A stretch of 64,000 bases of DNA from Collinsella sp. UBA6357 (GTDB lineage: Bacteria; Actinomycetota; Coriobacteriia; Coriobacteriales; Coriobacteriaceae), in the NCBI GenBank assembly GCA_002437815.1, contig DJRP01000028.1:1-64000 (forward strand). Reading direction: 5' to 3'. The notes beneath the pieces were generated by a model. The model did no database searches. It saw only the letters and a program-made list of their open reading frames with translations, and was not told the origin of the DNA. Both the position numbers and the translations under genes were made by a program. Below, piece after piece: positions 51,350 through 60,056 of this stretch (its first letter is position 1; each line of letters starts with the position of its first letter).

Positions 51350-51440
51350 TGCAGGACGCCGTTTGCGGATAAAAACCGACCGTCTGCCGGCTTAATTTTG
51401 GACATGTTGGTGTTCTTGCGAGTAGAGTCGTTCTTGTGTT

Positions 51441-51477
51441 GGGTGTTACTCACGGCGCAGCTCCGAGAGGCACTACC
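51441..51477 (+). promoter_or_regulatory. RAT antiterminator site (BglG/LicT target)
   Basis: GGGTGTTACTC at the 5' side and GAGGCACTACC at the 3' side fit the conserved halves of the ribonucleic antiterminator (consensus GGATTGTTACTG...CAGGCAAAACC) read with a longer loop. Its 3' half overlaps the 5' arm of the following terminator, which is the defining arrangement of this regulation. Confidence 0.75.
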
Positions 51478-51531
51478 GATTCTGCTGAGACCTGAGCTAG
51501 GTCTCTATCGGTTGTGCGTGGGGGCTTTTTT
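51470..51531 (+). terminator. Rho-independent terminator paired with the RAT
   Basis: GCACTACCGAT pairs with ATCGGTTGTGC around an inner stem GAGACCT/AGGTCTC, followed by GGGGGCTTTTTT. If the RAT forms, GCAC at the start of this hairpin is unavailable and transcription continues into the PTS gene. Confidence 0.9.
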
Positions 51532-51655
51532 ATTGCCGATTCACCCTGAATTCCCCGTAATCGAATCCCTCGTTCAACCGATTCCGCATGATGCGCAGAT
51601 GCGGATGGAATCGTGGTGGCCCAATGTCCGTTAGTCGGAAGAGAAGGGAATCGAC

Positions 51656-53104
51656 ATGGCTGTCGATAACAAGAAGATCGCCGAGGACGTGCTTGCGGCC
51701 GTCGGTGGGGCCTCGAATATCACGAGCGCGACGCACTGCATGACGCGTCTGCGCTTGAACCTCAAGGACCAGTCCATCCCCAAAGACGATGAGATCAAGA
51801 AGATCAAGGGCGTGCTCGGCGCCCAGTGGTCGGGCGGCCAGTACCAGGTGATCATCGGCCAGAATGTGCCCAAGGTCTACGAGGCCGCGCTCGCACTCGG
51901 CGTGAAAGGCGAAGGTGCACTCGATGAGAATCTGGACGCGGGCGTCAAGGAGCCGCTGACGCCGAAGAGTGCGGCAAAGGCCGTCCTCAACTACGTCTCC
52001 AAGTCCGTCGTATCGCTGATTCCGATCATGCTCGCCGCCGCCATGTTCCGCACCGTTGCGGCGATCTGCGGACCCACCATGCTCAATATCTGGTCTACGG
52101 ACAGCGAGATCTACAACCTGTTCAATAACTGGCTGTACAACGCAGGCTTCTACTTCATGCCGATATTCTTGGGATGGTCTGCTGCTAAGCAGCTTGGAGC
52201 CAGCCCCCAGCTCGGTATGATGCTCGGCGGCGTGCTCATCGCTCCCGAGCTGATGGATTTGGTGAACGCCGCCGCGGAGACCGGTGCGACTACGACCAGC
52301 GTGTACGGTTTGCCGGCGATGCTCAACAACTACAGCTCGACCGTGCTTCCCATCCTGCTTTGCGTGCCCGTCATGTGGCAGGTCGAGAAGTTTTTCAAGA
52401 AGGTTATCCCCGATGCGCTCGCCACGGTGTTCAATCCCTTCCTGACGATGCTCATCATGGTGCCTGTGTCCCTGTGCATCTTGGCTCCCATCGGCTCGGT
52501 GCTTGGTGACGGCTTGGGTAACTTCATGTTCTCGCTCGGAAACGCCGGCGGGATCGCTACGGTGGTCGCGATCGCGATTATCGGTGGTTTCTGGGAGTTC
52601 TTCGTCATGACCGGCATGCACCAGGTGCTCATCACGCTCGGTATGGCCATGCTGGTCCAAAACGGGTTCGATTCGTGCGTGTTTGCCGGCGCCATGGTCG
52701 CCTGCGCCGCCTCTTGGGGTATGGCCATGGGCGGTTTTCTCCGCATTCGCGAGAAAGAGGAGAAAAGCCAGATGCTCGGCTTCCTTATCTCTGCGTTCGT
52801 CGGCGGCGTGACCGAGCCCGTTCTCTACGGCTGCGGTTTCAAGTATCTGAGGACGTTTGCCGGCCTGATCGCCGGCGGTATCGCAGGCGGACTTGTGACG
52901 GCGCTGGCCGGTTGCAAGATTTACGTTATCGGCAACGCGAGCATCATCGCCGCCGTTGCCGCCTACGCCGGCGGCGGTACGGCGAACTTCGTGTGGGGCT
53001 GTGTGTCCCTTGCGGTGGCCTTTGTCGTGTCGGCTGTGGTGACCTACCTCTTCGGCTTCACCAAGGAGCAGCTGGCCGAAGATGCCGCTGCGGCCGAGGC
53101 ATAA
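51656..53104 (+). CDS. PTS EIIBC permease, beta-glucoside/chitobiose-like
   Basis: The 482-residue protein has EIIB at residues 1-90 (phosphocysteine in THCMTRLRL, Cys 28; SGGQYQVIIG) and an EIIC membrane domain with segments and GTVTEPVLYGCGFKY, the sugar-binding loop. There is no EIIA domain. It is controlled by the antiterminator and RAT just upstream. The ATG follows GAAGAGAAGGGA. The downstream ChbG-type deacetylase suggests an N-acetylated disaccharide such as chitobiose as substrate. Confidence 0.9.
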   Translation: MAVDNKKIAEDVLAAVGGASNITSATHCMTRLRLNLKDQSIPKDDEIKKIKGVLGAQWSGGQYQVIIGQNVPKVYEAALALGVKGEGALDENLDAGVKEPLTPKSAAKAVLNYVSKSVVSLIPIMLAAAMFRTVAAICGPTMLNIWSTDSEIYNLFNNWLYNAGFYFMPIFLGWSAAKQLGASPQLGMMLGGVLIAPELMDLVNAAAETGATTTSVYGLPAMLNNYSSTVLPILLCVPVMWQVEKFFKKVIPDALATVFNPFLTMLIMVPVSLCILAPIGSVLGDGLGNFMFSLGNAGGIATVVAIAIIGGFWEFFVMTGMHQVLITLGMAMLVQNGFDSCVFAGAMVACAASWGMAMGGFLRIREKEEKSQMLGFLISAFVGGVTEPVLYGCGFKYLRTFAGLIAGGIAGGLVTALAGCKIYVIGNASIIAAVAAYAGGGTANFVWGCVSLAVAFVVSAVVTYLFGFTKEQLAEDAAAAEA

Positions 53105-53190
53105 AGATCGATCTGTCTGCTATCGTTGCCAAGAAGGCTATGGCCGCCCACAGAAATGCGGGCGGCCGCTCATGTATAGAAGGAGCCGTC

Positions 53191-53955
53191 ATGAAACAGC
53201 TTTTGATCCGTGCCGATGATATCGGCTATTCGTATGCCGTCGATCTGGGAATCGCACGCGCCGTGAACGAGGGCCTCGTGCGCTCGGTGGGGCTTATGCC
53301 CAATATGCCCGAGGCCGCGCGGGGTTGGTCGCTTGTCGCTGACGCCGATATTGCCGTGGGTCAACATACCAACGTGTGCCTGGGAAAGCCCTGCGCCGAC
53401 CCTGCACTCATCCCCAGCATGCTTGACGAACGCGGTGACTTCCATAGCAGCCGTACCTTCCGCGAGCACTACAAGCGCGGCGAGGAGCTTGTGAGCTATG
53501 ACGAGGCCGTTATCGAGATCGAGGCCCAGCATGATCGCTTTCTCGAGATCGTGGGCCGCGAGCCCGATTACTTCGAGGCGCATGCCGTGATGAGCGACAA
53601 CCTCAACCGCGCGATCGCCGACGTGGCAGCCGCACACGGGCTGCGCTGCCAGCCGGCGAGTTTCGACCCCACGGCAAAGGTCCGTTGCGGCGACACGGAC
53701 GTGCGCATGGTCATGCATTCGATGGAGCCGGGCTATGAGCCAAAGGCATCAATCATGGAGACGGTTCGCGGCATGGTCGACGGCGATACGGTGGTCTTTG
53801 TCTGCCATCCGGGCTATCTGGATCGTTTCATTCTCGAGCACAGCTCGCTCACGACCGACCGCACCAAAGAGGTCGATGCGCTCATCGACCCCGAACTTCG
53901 CGCCTGGCTTGAAGGGCAATCTGGCCTGCGGCTGATTGACTATCGCGAACTGTAG
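53191..53955 (+). CDS. chbG: ChbG/YdjC-family carbohydrate deacetylase
   Basis: The 254-residue protein starts MKQLLIRADDIGYSYAVDLGIARAVNEGLVRSVGLMPNM, the ChbG signature in which ADD binds metal, followed by GQHTNVCLGKP and FEAHAVMSD (histidine metal ligands) and FVCHPGYLD. ChbG removes the acetyl group from the reducing-end residue of imported chitobiose or similar sugars before hydrolysis. It follows the PTS gene by 86 bp in the same direction, which fits a joint role. AGAAGGAG precedes the ATG. Confidence 0.9.
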   Translation: MKQLLIRADDIGYSYAVDLGIARAVNEGLVRSVGLMPNMPEAARGWSLVADADIAVGQHTNVCLGKPCADPALIPSMLDERGDFHSSRTFREHYKRGEELVSYDEAVIEIEAQHDRFLEIVGREPDYFEAHAVMSDNLNRAIADVAAAHGLRCQPASFDPTAKVRCGDTDVRMVMHSMEPGYEPKASIMETVRGMVDGDTVVFVCHPGYLDRFILEHSSLTTDRTKEVDALIDPELRAWLEGQSGLRLIDYREL

Positions 53956-53967
53956 CGCATGCTGTTC

Positions 53968-54006
53968 GGCGTCGTTACCTGCATGGTGACGGCGCCGTTC
54001 TTTTTG
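53968..54006 (+). terminator. Terminator after chbG
   Basis: GGCGTCGTTACC (53968-53979) pairs with GGTGACGGCGCC (53985-53996) through two G-U pairs, followed by GTTCTTTTTG. Confidence 0.75.
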
Positions 54007-54062
54007 TCCGCACGGGGCGCTAAAGTGTTGGCAGTCTGGAATACGGTTGCAGAGGAGCTGCC

Positions 54063-55916
54063 ATGAACGAGATCAAGTGTCCCCATTGCGGCGAGGTTTT
54101 CAAGGTCGATGCGTCCGGGTACGCCGATATCGTCAAGCAGGTGCGTGACGCTGAGTTTGCGCATGACGTGCACGAGCGCGAGGAGATTGCCCGGCGCGAG
54201 GGCACACAGGCGCTCGAGCTCGAGCGCTCCCAGGCGGCGGCGAACTTGCAGAAGGCTCTTGCCGAGCGTGATGCCCAGATCGAACGCCTCAAGCACGAGG
54301 CGGCTTCGCAGCTGGCCGAGGCGCGTGCCAAGGGGGCGGCCGAGCTTACGGAGCAAAAGGGTGCCGCGGCCGCGGAGCTCGCGCGTGCGGTCGCTGATCG
54401 CGATGCCGAGCTTGCCGAGCTGCGCGCCAAGCTCGAGGCGGCGGCGGGAGAGCGTGAGGCGGCGCGCAAACAGGCGGCCGCCGAGGCGCATGCTGCCGCG
54501 CAAAAGGATGCGGACGAGGAACGTGCCGCGGCACAGCAGGTTGCGGTCGAACTCCAACGTGAAGTCGACCGTCTGCGGGCGGAAGCCGCGCGCAATGCCG
54601 ACGCCGTGAAGCTCGCAAAGGCCGCAGCACACGATGAGGCGCAGCAGGATCTCGCCGCCCGTGATGCTCAGATCGCCGAGCTCAAAGCGAAACTCGAAGC
54701 TGCCGATGGCGTGCGAGAGATGGCGTTGGCGCAGGCCGCGGCGGAAGCCGACCGCAAGGCTGCCGCGGCTCTTTCGGAGTCGGAGCGAAAGGCGGCCGAT
54801 GGCCTTGCCGCAGCCCAGCGTGAGACCGAGGTCCTGCGCTCCCAACTCAAGATCCAGCAGAGCGAGGCTGCGGCCCATGAGGCCCAGGCCGTCGCCGCCG
54901 CCGAGCGGGAGCGCGACGAGGCACGTGCCAAGCTCACGAGCGAGCTCGCCGTGCGCGATTCGCGCGAGGAGCAGGCAAAGGCCGCCCATGAGCTCGAGCT
55001 CGCCCAGGCCAGGAGGGCGAGCGAGGAGCTCATTCGCTATAAGGACGAGGAAATCGAGCGTCTCAAGGACATGAAGGTGCGCCTGTCCACCAAAATGGTG
55101 GGCGAGAGCCTGGAGCAGCACTGCGAGACCGAGTTCAATCGTTTGCGCATGACGGCATTTCCTCATGCGTATTTCGAGAAGGACAACGATGCGTCTGAGG
55201 GCACGAAGGGCGACTTCATCTTCCGTGAATGCGACGAGGCGGGCAACGAGATCATCTCCATCATGTTCGAGATGAAAAACGAGAACGATGAGACGGTGAC
55301 CAAGCACAAGAACGAGGACTTCTTTAAAAAGCTCGACCACGATCGCAAGCAGAAGGGATGCGAGTATGCCGTGCTGTGCACGCTGCTCGAACCCGAGAGC
55401 GATTTTTACAACGCCGGTATCGTCGATGTGAGCTACCGCTACGAGAAGATGTATGTGATCCGCCCGCAGTTCTTTATCCCCATCATCACGCTGTTACGCA
55501 ATGCCGCGCTTGGGTCGCTTCGCTACAAACAGGAACTTGCCGAATACAAGCAGCAGAATATCGACGTCACGAACTTCGAGGCCAAGATGGAGAAGTTCAA
55601 AGACGGGTTCTCGCGCAACTACAACCTGGCGAGCAAACAGTTCGAGTCGGCCATCAAGGAGATTGATGCGGCCATCAAGCAGCTCGAGAAGACCAAGGAC
55701 GATCTGCGCCGCAGCACCGAGAACCTGCGTCTGGCCCATAACAAGGCAGAAGATCTGACGATCCGCAAGCTCACTTGGGGCAACAAGACCATGAAGGCGG
55801 CGTTCGACGAGGCGCGTGAGGCGAGCCCGAAGGCTGGTGCAACGGATGACGCTGAGATGTCTGAGCAGTCTCCGGCGGTGGCTGACTCCTACGAGATCGG
55901 GGAAGATGGGGAATAA
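54063..55916 (+). CDS. DUF2130 protein: zinc ribbon, long coiled coil, nuclease-like domain
   Basis: The 617-residue protein starts MNEIKCPHCGEVF, half of a zinc ribbon. It is followed by about 300 residues of Ala/Glu/Lys/Arg-rich coiled coil, then a C-terminal DUF2130 domain (about 330-560). That domain includes GDFIFRECDEAGNEIISIMFEMKNEN, which has the acidic and lysine pattern of a PD-(D/E)XK-like nuclease, and KQKGCEYAVLCTLLE. A further helical tail follows. The family is widespread, with no settled function; DNA repair, phage defence or RNA handling are all open. It has no partner gene here. The start has GAGCTG upstream only, a weak site. Confidence 0.85.
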   Translation: MNEIKCPHCGEVFKVDASGYADIVKQVRDAEFAHDVHEREEIARREGTQALELERSQAAANLQKALAERDAQIERLKHEAASQLAEARAKGAAELTEQKGAAAAELARAVADRDAELAELRAKLEAAAGEREAARKQAAAEAHAAAQKDADEERAAAQQVAVELQREVDRLRAEAARNADAVKLAKAAAHDEAQQDLAARDAQIAELKAKLEAADGVREMALAQAAAEADRKAAAALSESERKAADGLAAAQRETEVLRSQLKIQQSEAAAHEAQAVAAAERERDEARAKLTSELAVRDSREEQAKAAHELELAQARRASEELIRYKDEEIERLKDMKVRLSTKMVGESLEQHCETEFNRLRMTAFPHAYFEKDNDASEGTKGDFIFRECDEAGNEIISIMFEMKNENDETVTKHKNEDFFKKLDHDRKQKGCEYAVLCTLLEPESDFYNAGIVDVSYRYEKMYVIRPQFFIPIITLLRNAALGSLRYKQELAEYKQQNIDVTNFEAKMEKFKDGFSRNYNLASKQFESAIKEIDAAIKQLEKTKDDLRRSTENLRLAHNKAEDLTIRKLTWGNKTMKAAFDEAREASPKAGATDDAEMSEQSPAVADSYEIGEDGE

Positions 55917-55936
55917 TATTTTTTGAAAATTGTCAG

Positions 55937-55964
55937 TTGACTTCGCTTGAGTAAAGCGTATTAT
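55937..55964 (+). promoter_or_regulatory. Promoter for the leader-peptide/hydratase transcript
   Basis: TTGACT (55937-55942) and TATTAT (55959-55964) are separated by 16 bp. Transcription should start near 55971, giving a leader of about 250 nt before the hydratase gene. Confidence 0.75.
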
Positions 55965-56026
55965 CTCAGTCACATTACGGGAGCGGCACCTGTTGGTGCT
56001 GCCGGTCTTAGCAAGAGGTGTTTTGC

Positions 56027-56071
56027 ATGCGTCATATCGGCAACATTATTATTACCAGCATTATTAGCTAG
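56027..56071 (+). CDS. Ile-rich leader peptide of the hydratase attenuator
   Basis: The 14-residue peptide MRHIGNIIITSIIS has six Ile codons, five of them ATT in two runs (Ile 7-9 and 12-13). It starts with ATG after AAGAGGTG and ends TAG at 56069-56071. A short peptide packed with codons for one amino acid, sitting between a promoter and an intrinsic terminator, is the classic mark of ribosome-mediated attenuation, as in ilv operons. Codons for Thr and Ser are also present. Confidence 0.75.
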   Translation: MRHIGNIIITSIIS

Positions 56072-56153
56072 TACGGGTTGCCGATGATGGCTGCCCGTAC
56101 GTTGCGGGCAGCCTAGTATACCGGAGGCTGCAATTTGCGGTCTCCGGTTTTTT
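56036..56153 (+). promoter_or_regulatory. Attenuator: alternative hairpins and terminator before the hydratase gene
   Basis: ATCGGCAAC (56036-56044) pairs with GTTGCCGAT (56077-56085). GGCTGCCCG (56089-56097) pairs with CGGGCAGCC (56105-56113). The terminator arms are CCGGAGGCTGCA (56121-56132) and TGCGGTCTCCGG (56136-56147) followed by six T. The antiterminator is GCAGCC (56108-56113) with GGCTGC (56126-56131). GTACGGG (56071-56077) can also pair with CCCGTAC (56094-56100), releasing 56108-56113. A ribosome stalled at the Ile codons would favour the antiterminator. Confidence 0.75.
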
Positions 56154-56218
56154 GTTGCTCGCAATGTTTGTTATCGCGAATACCCCCTATCGATAAAATC
56201 ATTGCGAAAGGAACAATC

Positions 56219-57028
56219 ATGTCCAACGTCAAACTCAACGCCAAGCAGAACGAGCTCGTCGAGGCCCTCTACGGCGCCTACGTTAAAAACGACGCGGGCG
56301 AGAAGAACGAACCGCTCACCATGGCTGACTGGGAAGGTGTCGTCACCGATGATGACGCTGCCTATGCCGTACAGGATGCCGTCATGGCCAAGAAAGGAGT
56401 TCCCGTTGCGGGCTACAAGGTCTCGTTGACATCCAAGGAAACCCAGGACATGTTCGATTCCGACTGTCCGCTCTATGGAGCGCAGGTCGCCGAGCGATTT
56501 TTTGCCTCGCCGGTGACGCTTTCGCTCAACCGTTTCAACGAGCCGCTCGTCGAGGTCGAGTTCTGCTTCCATGCCAAGGAGGACCTGAGTGCGTCAGACT
56601 CGCTCGACGACCTGCTCTCCAAGTGCACCGTCGCGGCCGATATGGAGGTGCCCGATGCGCGCTTCGCTCAGTGGTTCCCCACGCTCTCCAAGTACCTCGT
56701 TATGAGCGACTGCGCCGTGGGCGGTTGCGTCGTCTACGGCAAGGAGGTCGACGGTAGCGAGCTCACGGTCGACGGTATGGCCGGCTACCATGCCAAGTGC
56801 TATCACGATGGCGCGTTCGTCAAGGAGGGCGACACCTCCGAGATCCTCGGCAATCCCGTCAAGTCGCTCCAGTGGCTCGTGGGCAAGCTCGAGAGCCAGG
56901 GCAAGCGCTTTACCCGTGGCATGCGCGTCTCCGTCGGCACCGTGTTCGTGCCCGTGGCGTTTACCAAGGGTGTCTGGACCGTCGAGTTCGATGGACCCTT
57001 CGGCAAGCTCGAGGTGACGGCCGAGTAG
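56219..57028 (+). CDS. 2-keto-4-pentenoate hydratase-like protein (fumarylacetoacetase-related fold)
   Basis: The 269-residue protein matches the MhpD/hydratase group: VAGYKVSLTSKETQDMF, LYGAQVAERFF, the metal-binding EPLVEVEFCFH with alternate glutamates, and MRVSVGTVFVPVAFTKGVWTVEFDGPFG toward the C-terminus. Family members hydrate 2-oxopent-4-enoates or catalyse related decarboxylations in degradation of aromatics and amino acids. The start at 56219 follows GAAAGGAAC. It sits alone behind an Ile-responsive-looking attenuator, an unusual control for this family, which hints that its substrate relates to isoleucine or branched-chain keto acids. Confidence 0.85.
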   Translation: MSNVKLNAKQNELVEALYGAYVKNDAGEKNEPLTMADWEGVVTDDDAAYAVQDAVMAKKGVPVAGYKVSLTSKETQDMFDSDCPLYGAQVAERFFASPVTLSLNRFNEPLVEVEFCFHAKEDLSASDSLDDLLSKCTVAADMEVPDARFAQWFPTLSKYLVMSDCAVGGCVVYGKEVDGSELTVDGMAGYHAKCYHDGAFVKEGDTSEILGNPVKSLQWLVGKLESQGKRFTRGMRVSVGTVFVPVAFTKGVWTVEFDGPFGKLEVTAE

Positions 57029-57049
57029 ATGACCTTTGGGTTCAAATGA

Positions 57050-57088
57050 GCGAGGCGCCCTCGGTGAAAAACCGAGGGCGCCCCGCTT
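57050..57088. terminator. Terminator between the hydratase and helicase genes
   Basis: GGCGCCCTCGGT (57054-57065) pairs with ACCGAGGGCGCC (57071-57082) around GAAAA, with GC flanks and TTTA. It serves both convergent genes. Confidence 0.85.
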
Positions 57089-57106
57089 TATTCGGTTTGG
57101 CAGCCG

Positions 57107-59839
57107 TTACAGGTCTTCGAGCAGGTCCTCGATAAAGCCCACACGGTAGTTCTTGAAGATGACCTCGCCGCCGTCCTGGGTGGCATCGAGGTCGACGTCG
57201 CCCATGATGCCAAAGTCGTGGTCGCCGTCCTCGTCGGCGAAGATCTGGTGCACGTGCCACACGTGATCGCTCTTCTCGTCCGATTCGTCGATCGTGAACA
57301 TCGCCGTCGAGTGAGCATCGCCATCGGTGAGGATTTCCTCATGCTGCTCGTGGTAGGTGTCGAGCGCCTTTTGCCAGCGCACCTCGCCCATACCCCACTC
57401 ACTGTCGAGCTCTCCCAGGTCGCGCACGTGTCCGCGCGCGGCAAGCGTCACACGGCGGAAGAGGGCGTTGCGCACGAGCAGCGTGCATCCGCGGCGGTCG
57501 GCCACGACCTCGTCGATGCCCTTGGGCGGAGCGGCGTCGAGCGCGGCGGGGTTGCCGGCGTTCTCCCACTCGTCGACCAGGCTCGAGTCAACGGAGCGCA
57601 CCACGAAACCGAGCCAGCTGATGATGTCGTTCAGGCGCTCGTCGCGTTTCTCGATGGGCACGGTACGGTCGAGAGAACGGTAGGCCTCGGCCAGGTAGCG
57701 CAGGAGGATGCCCTCTGAGCGGGCGATGCCGAGCTTTTGGATATAGCCCTTGAAGTCGCTTGCGCTCTCGAGCATATCGCGCAGGACGCTCTTGGGGGAG
57801 AGGCGGTAATCGTTGGCCCAGGGGACCTCTTGGCAGTATCTGTAAAATGCGGCATCGAGCAGGTCCTCGAGGGGCTTCTCATACGTGACGTCTTGGATGC
57901 GCTCGAGACGCTCTTCGTATTCGATGCCGTCCGCCTTCATCTCGGCCATGGCGCGGTCGCGGGCGGCGCGTTCCTGGGCGCGGAGCACCTGCTTGGGATC
58001 CTCGAGCGTGGCCTCGACCATAGAGATGAGGTCCATGGTGTAGGTCTCGCTCTCGGGATCGAGGAGCTCCAGCGCCGCGAGTAAAAACGGCGAGAGCGGT
58101 TGGTCGAGCGCGAAGTCGTCGGGCAGGTCGACGGTGAGGGCATAGTCGATGTCGGGCTCGGTGTCCGCAGATGCTCCCGGCGCCGGCGGGACCTCCGTGC
58201 GCACGACGACGCCGGAATCGATGAGCGTGGCGAAGACCTCGTCAGCGCGAAGCTCGAGCTTGGTCTTCTCCTCGGGGGTCTGCAGACTCGTCTCGATCAG
58301 GTCGTGCACGCGGGCGCGTGCGTCGCCGCCTTGCTCCACCACGCTGATCACCATGGAATGTGTGATGCGAAGACGCGGCTTGAGCGTCTCGGGCTGCGTC
58401 TCGATCAGGCGCTGATAAGTCTGCTTATTCCAGGTTACAAAGCCCTCGGGTGCCTTTTTCTTCTTGATCTTGCGGAGCTTCTTGGGGTCGTCGCCCGCTT
58501 TGGCCATGAGCTTGGCGTTCTCGATCTCGTGTTCCGGTGCCTCGGCGATGACCATGCCCTCGGTGTCAAAGCCCGAGCGCCCGGCGCGACCGGCGATCTG
58601 GTGGAACTCGCGGGCGCGCAGGCGGCGCATCTTGTATCCGTCGAACTTGGTGAGCGCCGTGAGCAGCACGGTATGGATGGGCACGTTGATGCCGACGCCG
58701 AGCGTGTCGGTGCCGCAGATCACGGGCAGAAGGCCCTGCTGCGCCAAGCGCTCGACGAGCAGGCGGTAGCGCGGCAGCATGCCGGCGTGGTGCACGCCCA
58801 CGCCGCAGCCGAGCAGGCGCTTCAGGATCTTGCCGAAGGCGGTCGAGAAGCTCGTGCCGCGGGAAGCCTCTTTGATGGCCTCGCGCTGCTCCTTAGTCGC
58901 GATGCCGAAGTTCGCAAGCGACTGGGCCGTGGAAAGTGCGGCGTCCTGGCTGAAGTGCACGATGTAGAGCGGGGCCTCGCCGCGGCGCATGGCGAGCTCG
59001 ACGGTTCCCTCGATGGAGGTCGTGACGTAGTCATAGCTGAGCGGTACGGGGCGCGGCGCGTCGACGACGAGATCGCAGGCGGCACCGGTGTGCTCCTCGA
59101 GCGAGGCCGCGATGGCGGTGACGTCGCCGAGGGTGGCGCTCATGAGCATGAACTGCGTATGGGGAAGCGTGAGCAGAGGAACCTGCCAGGCCCAACCGCG
59201 GTCGGGGTCGGCGAAGTAATGGAACTCGTCCATGGCCACGCAGCCTACATCGGCACCCTCTCCTTCGCGCAGGGCGTCGTTGGCAAGGATCTCGGCCGTG
59301 CAGCAGATCACGGGTGCCTTGGTGTTGATGTGCGTGTCGCCCGTGATCATGCCTACATTGTCGCGGCCGAGCACCTGGACAAGGTCGAAAAACTTCTCGC
59401 TCACGAGCGCCTTGATGGGCGCGGTGTAGTAGCAGCGTTTGCCTTGGGCCATGCCCATGAAGAGCATGCCGAGTGCGACGAGCGACTTGCCCGATCCCGT
59501 GGGGGTGCCCAGGATCACGTGATCGCCGGCTGCGAGGTCCATGAGGGCTTCTTCCTGGTGGTCCCAGAGTTCGATTCCGCGCTCGGCCGTCCATTCGTAG
59601 AAGCGCTCGAACGCCTCGTCGGGGGCGAGCCAAGGCTCGGGCTCGCTGCCGTCCTCGGGCTCCCACCAGGTGGGGGAGAGGCTCCCGAGCGAGCCGAACT
59701 CCGCCTCGGTACCGGTGCCGCCGGCAAAGGAGCTCGCCGCGCCGGCGCCGGTGACGGGTGCTGCGCTCACGGCAGAGTTTTGGTCGGTATCGGTTTTGTT
59801 TGATGCCATATCGCTGCTTTCTATCGTTTCATCTGTCAT
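57107..59839 (-). CDS. Ski2/Mtr4-type DEAD/DEAH-box helicase with DUF3516
   Basis: The 910-residue protein has an acidic N-terminal tail, then a helicase core: GTPTGSGKS (Walker A, 111-119), ALVSEKFF, DEFHYFADPDRG (motif II, DEFH), LMSATLGD (motif III), CGTDTLGVGINVPIHTVL and QIAGRAGRSGFDTEG (motif VI). The rest, from about residue 450, is the DUF3516 region found in actinobacterial proteins of this kind. It should unwind RNA or DNA using ATP and may take part in RNA turnover. The start at 59839 has no clear ribosome site; the ATG at 59809 is an alternative. Repeat copy C lies upstream. Confidence 0.88.
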   Translation of the reverse strand: MTDETIESSDMASNKTDTDQNSAVSAAPVTGAGAASSFAGGTGTEAEFGSLGSLSPTWWEPEDGSEPEPWLAPDEAFERFYEWTAERGIELWDHQEEALMDLAAGDHVILGTPTGSGKSLVALGMLFMGMAQGKRCYYTAPIKALVSEKFFDLVQVLGRDNVGMITGDTHINTKAPVICCTAEILANDALREGEGADVGCVAMDEFHYFADPDRGWAWQVPLLTLPHTQFMLMSATLGDVTAIAASLEEHTGAACDLVVDAPRPVPLSYDYVTTSIEGTVELAMRRGEAPLYIVHFSQDAALSTAQSLANFGIATKEQREAIKEASRGTSFSTAFGKILKRLLGCGVGVHHAGMLPRYRLLVERLAQQGLLPVICGTDTLGVGINVPIHTVLLTALTKFDGYKMRRLRAREFHQIAGRAGRSGFDTEGMVIAEAPEHEIENAKLMAKAGDDPKKLRKIKKKKAPEGFVTWNKQTYQRLIETQPETLKPRLRITHSMVISVVEQGGDARARVHDLIETSLQTPEEKTKLELRADEVFATLIDSGVVVRTEVPPAPGASADTEPDIDYALTVDLPDDFALDQPLSPFLLAALELLDPESETYTMDLISMVEATLEDPKQVLRAQERAARDRAMAEMKADGIEYEERLERIQDVTYEKPLEDLLDAAFYRYCQEVPWANDYRLSPKSVLRDMLESASDFKGYIQKLGIARSEGILLRYLAEAYRSLDRTVPIEKRDERLNDIISWLGFVVRSVDSSLVDEWENAGNPAALDAAPPKGIDEVVADRRGCTLLVRNALFRRVTLAARGHVRDLGELDSEWGMGEVRWQKALDTYHEQHEEILTDGDAHSTAMFTIDESDEKSDHVWHVHQIFADEDGDHDFGIMGDVDLDATQDGGEVIFKNYRVGFIEDLLEDL

Positions 59840-59930
59840 TCATTATGGCGGAGCTCGCGGATGCCGGGCCGTAATGTCCGAAAATGCCGAATATCGTCGT
59901 GTAGGACACCATTACCAACGCTTTGTTTTG

Positions 59931-60052
59931 CGTTATGTGTAGGTTAAATCGGCCAAGCCGACTATACAGGTATCTCGACAGCATTTTACCTGCGAAAACG
60001 TGAGCGAAAGCCATCCTATATCCGGCCTATTTCCTTAGACCTACACATAACG
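59931..60052 (-). repeat. MITE-like 122-bp repeat, copy C
   Basis: CGTTATGTGTAGGT to ACCTACACATAACG, with an internal TTTTCGCAGG on the minus strand aligned to TTTCCGCAGG of copy A. It begins about 90 bp upstream of the helicase start and ends 5 bp before the stop of the adjacent nuclease-like gene. Confidence 0.85.
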
Positions 60053-60056
60053 AAGA

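Noticed and set aside
58100..59803. 567-residue plus-strand open frame
   Set aside because: Opposite the helicase gene, which carries all its motifs; low-complexity composition.
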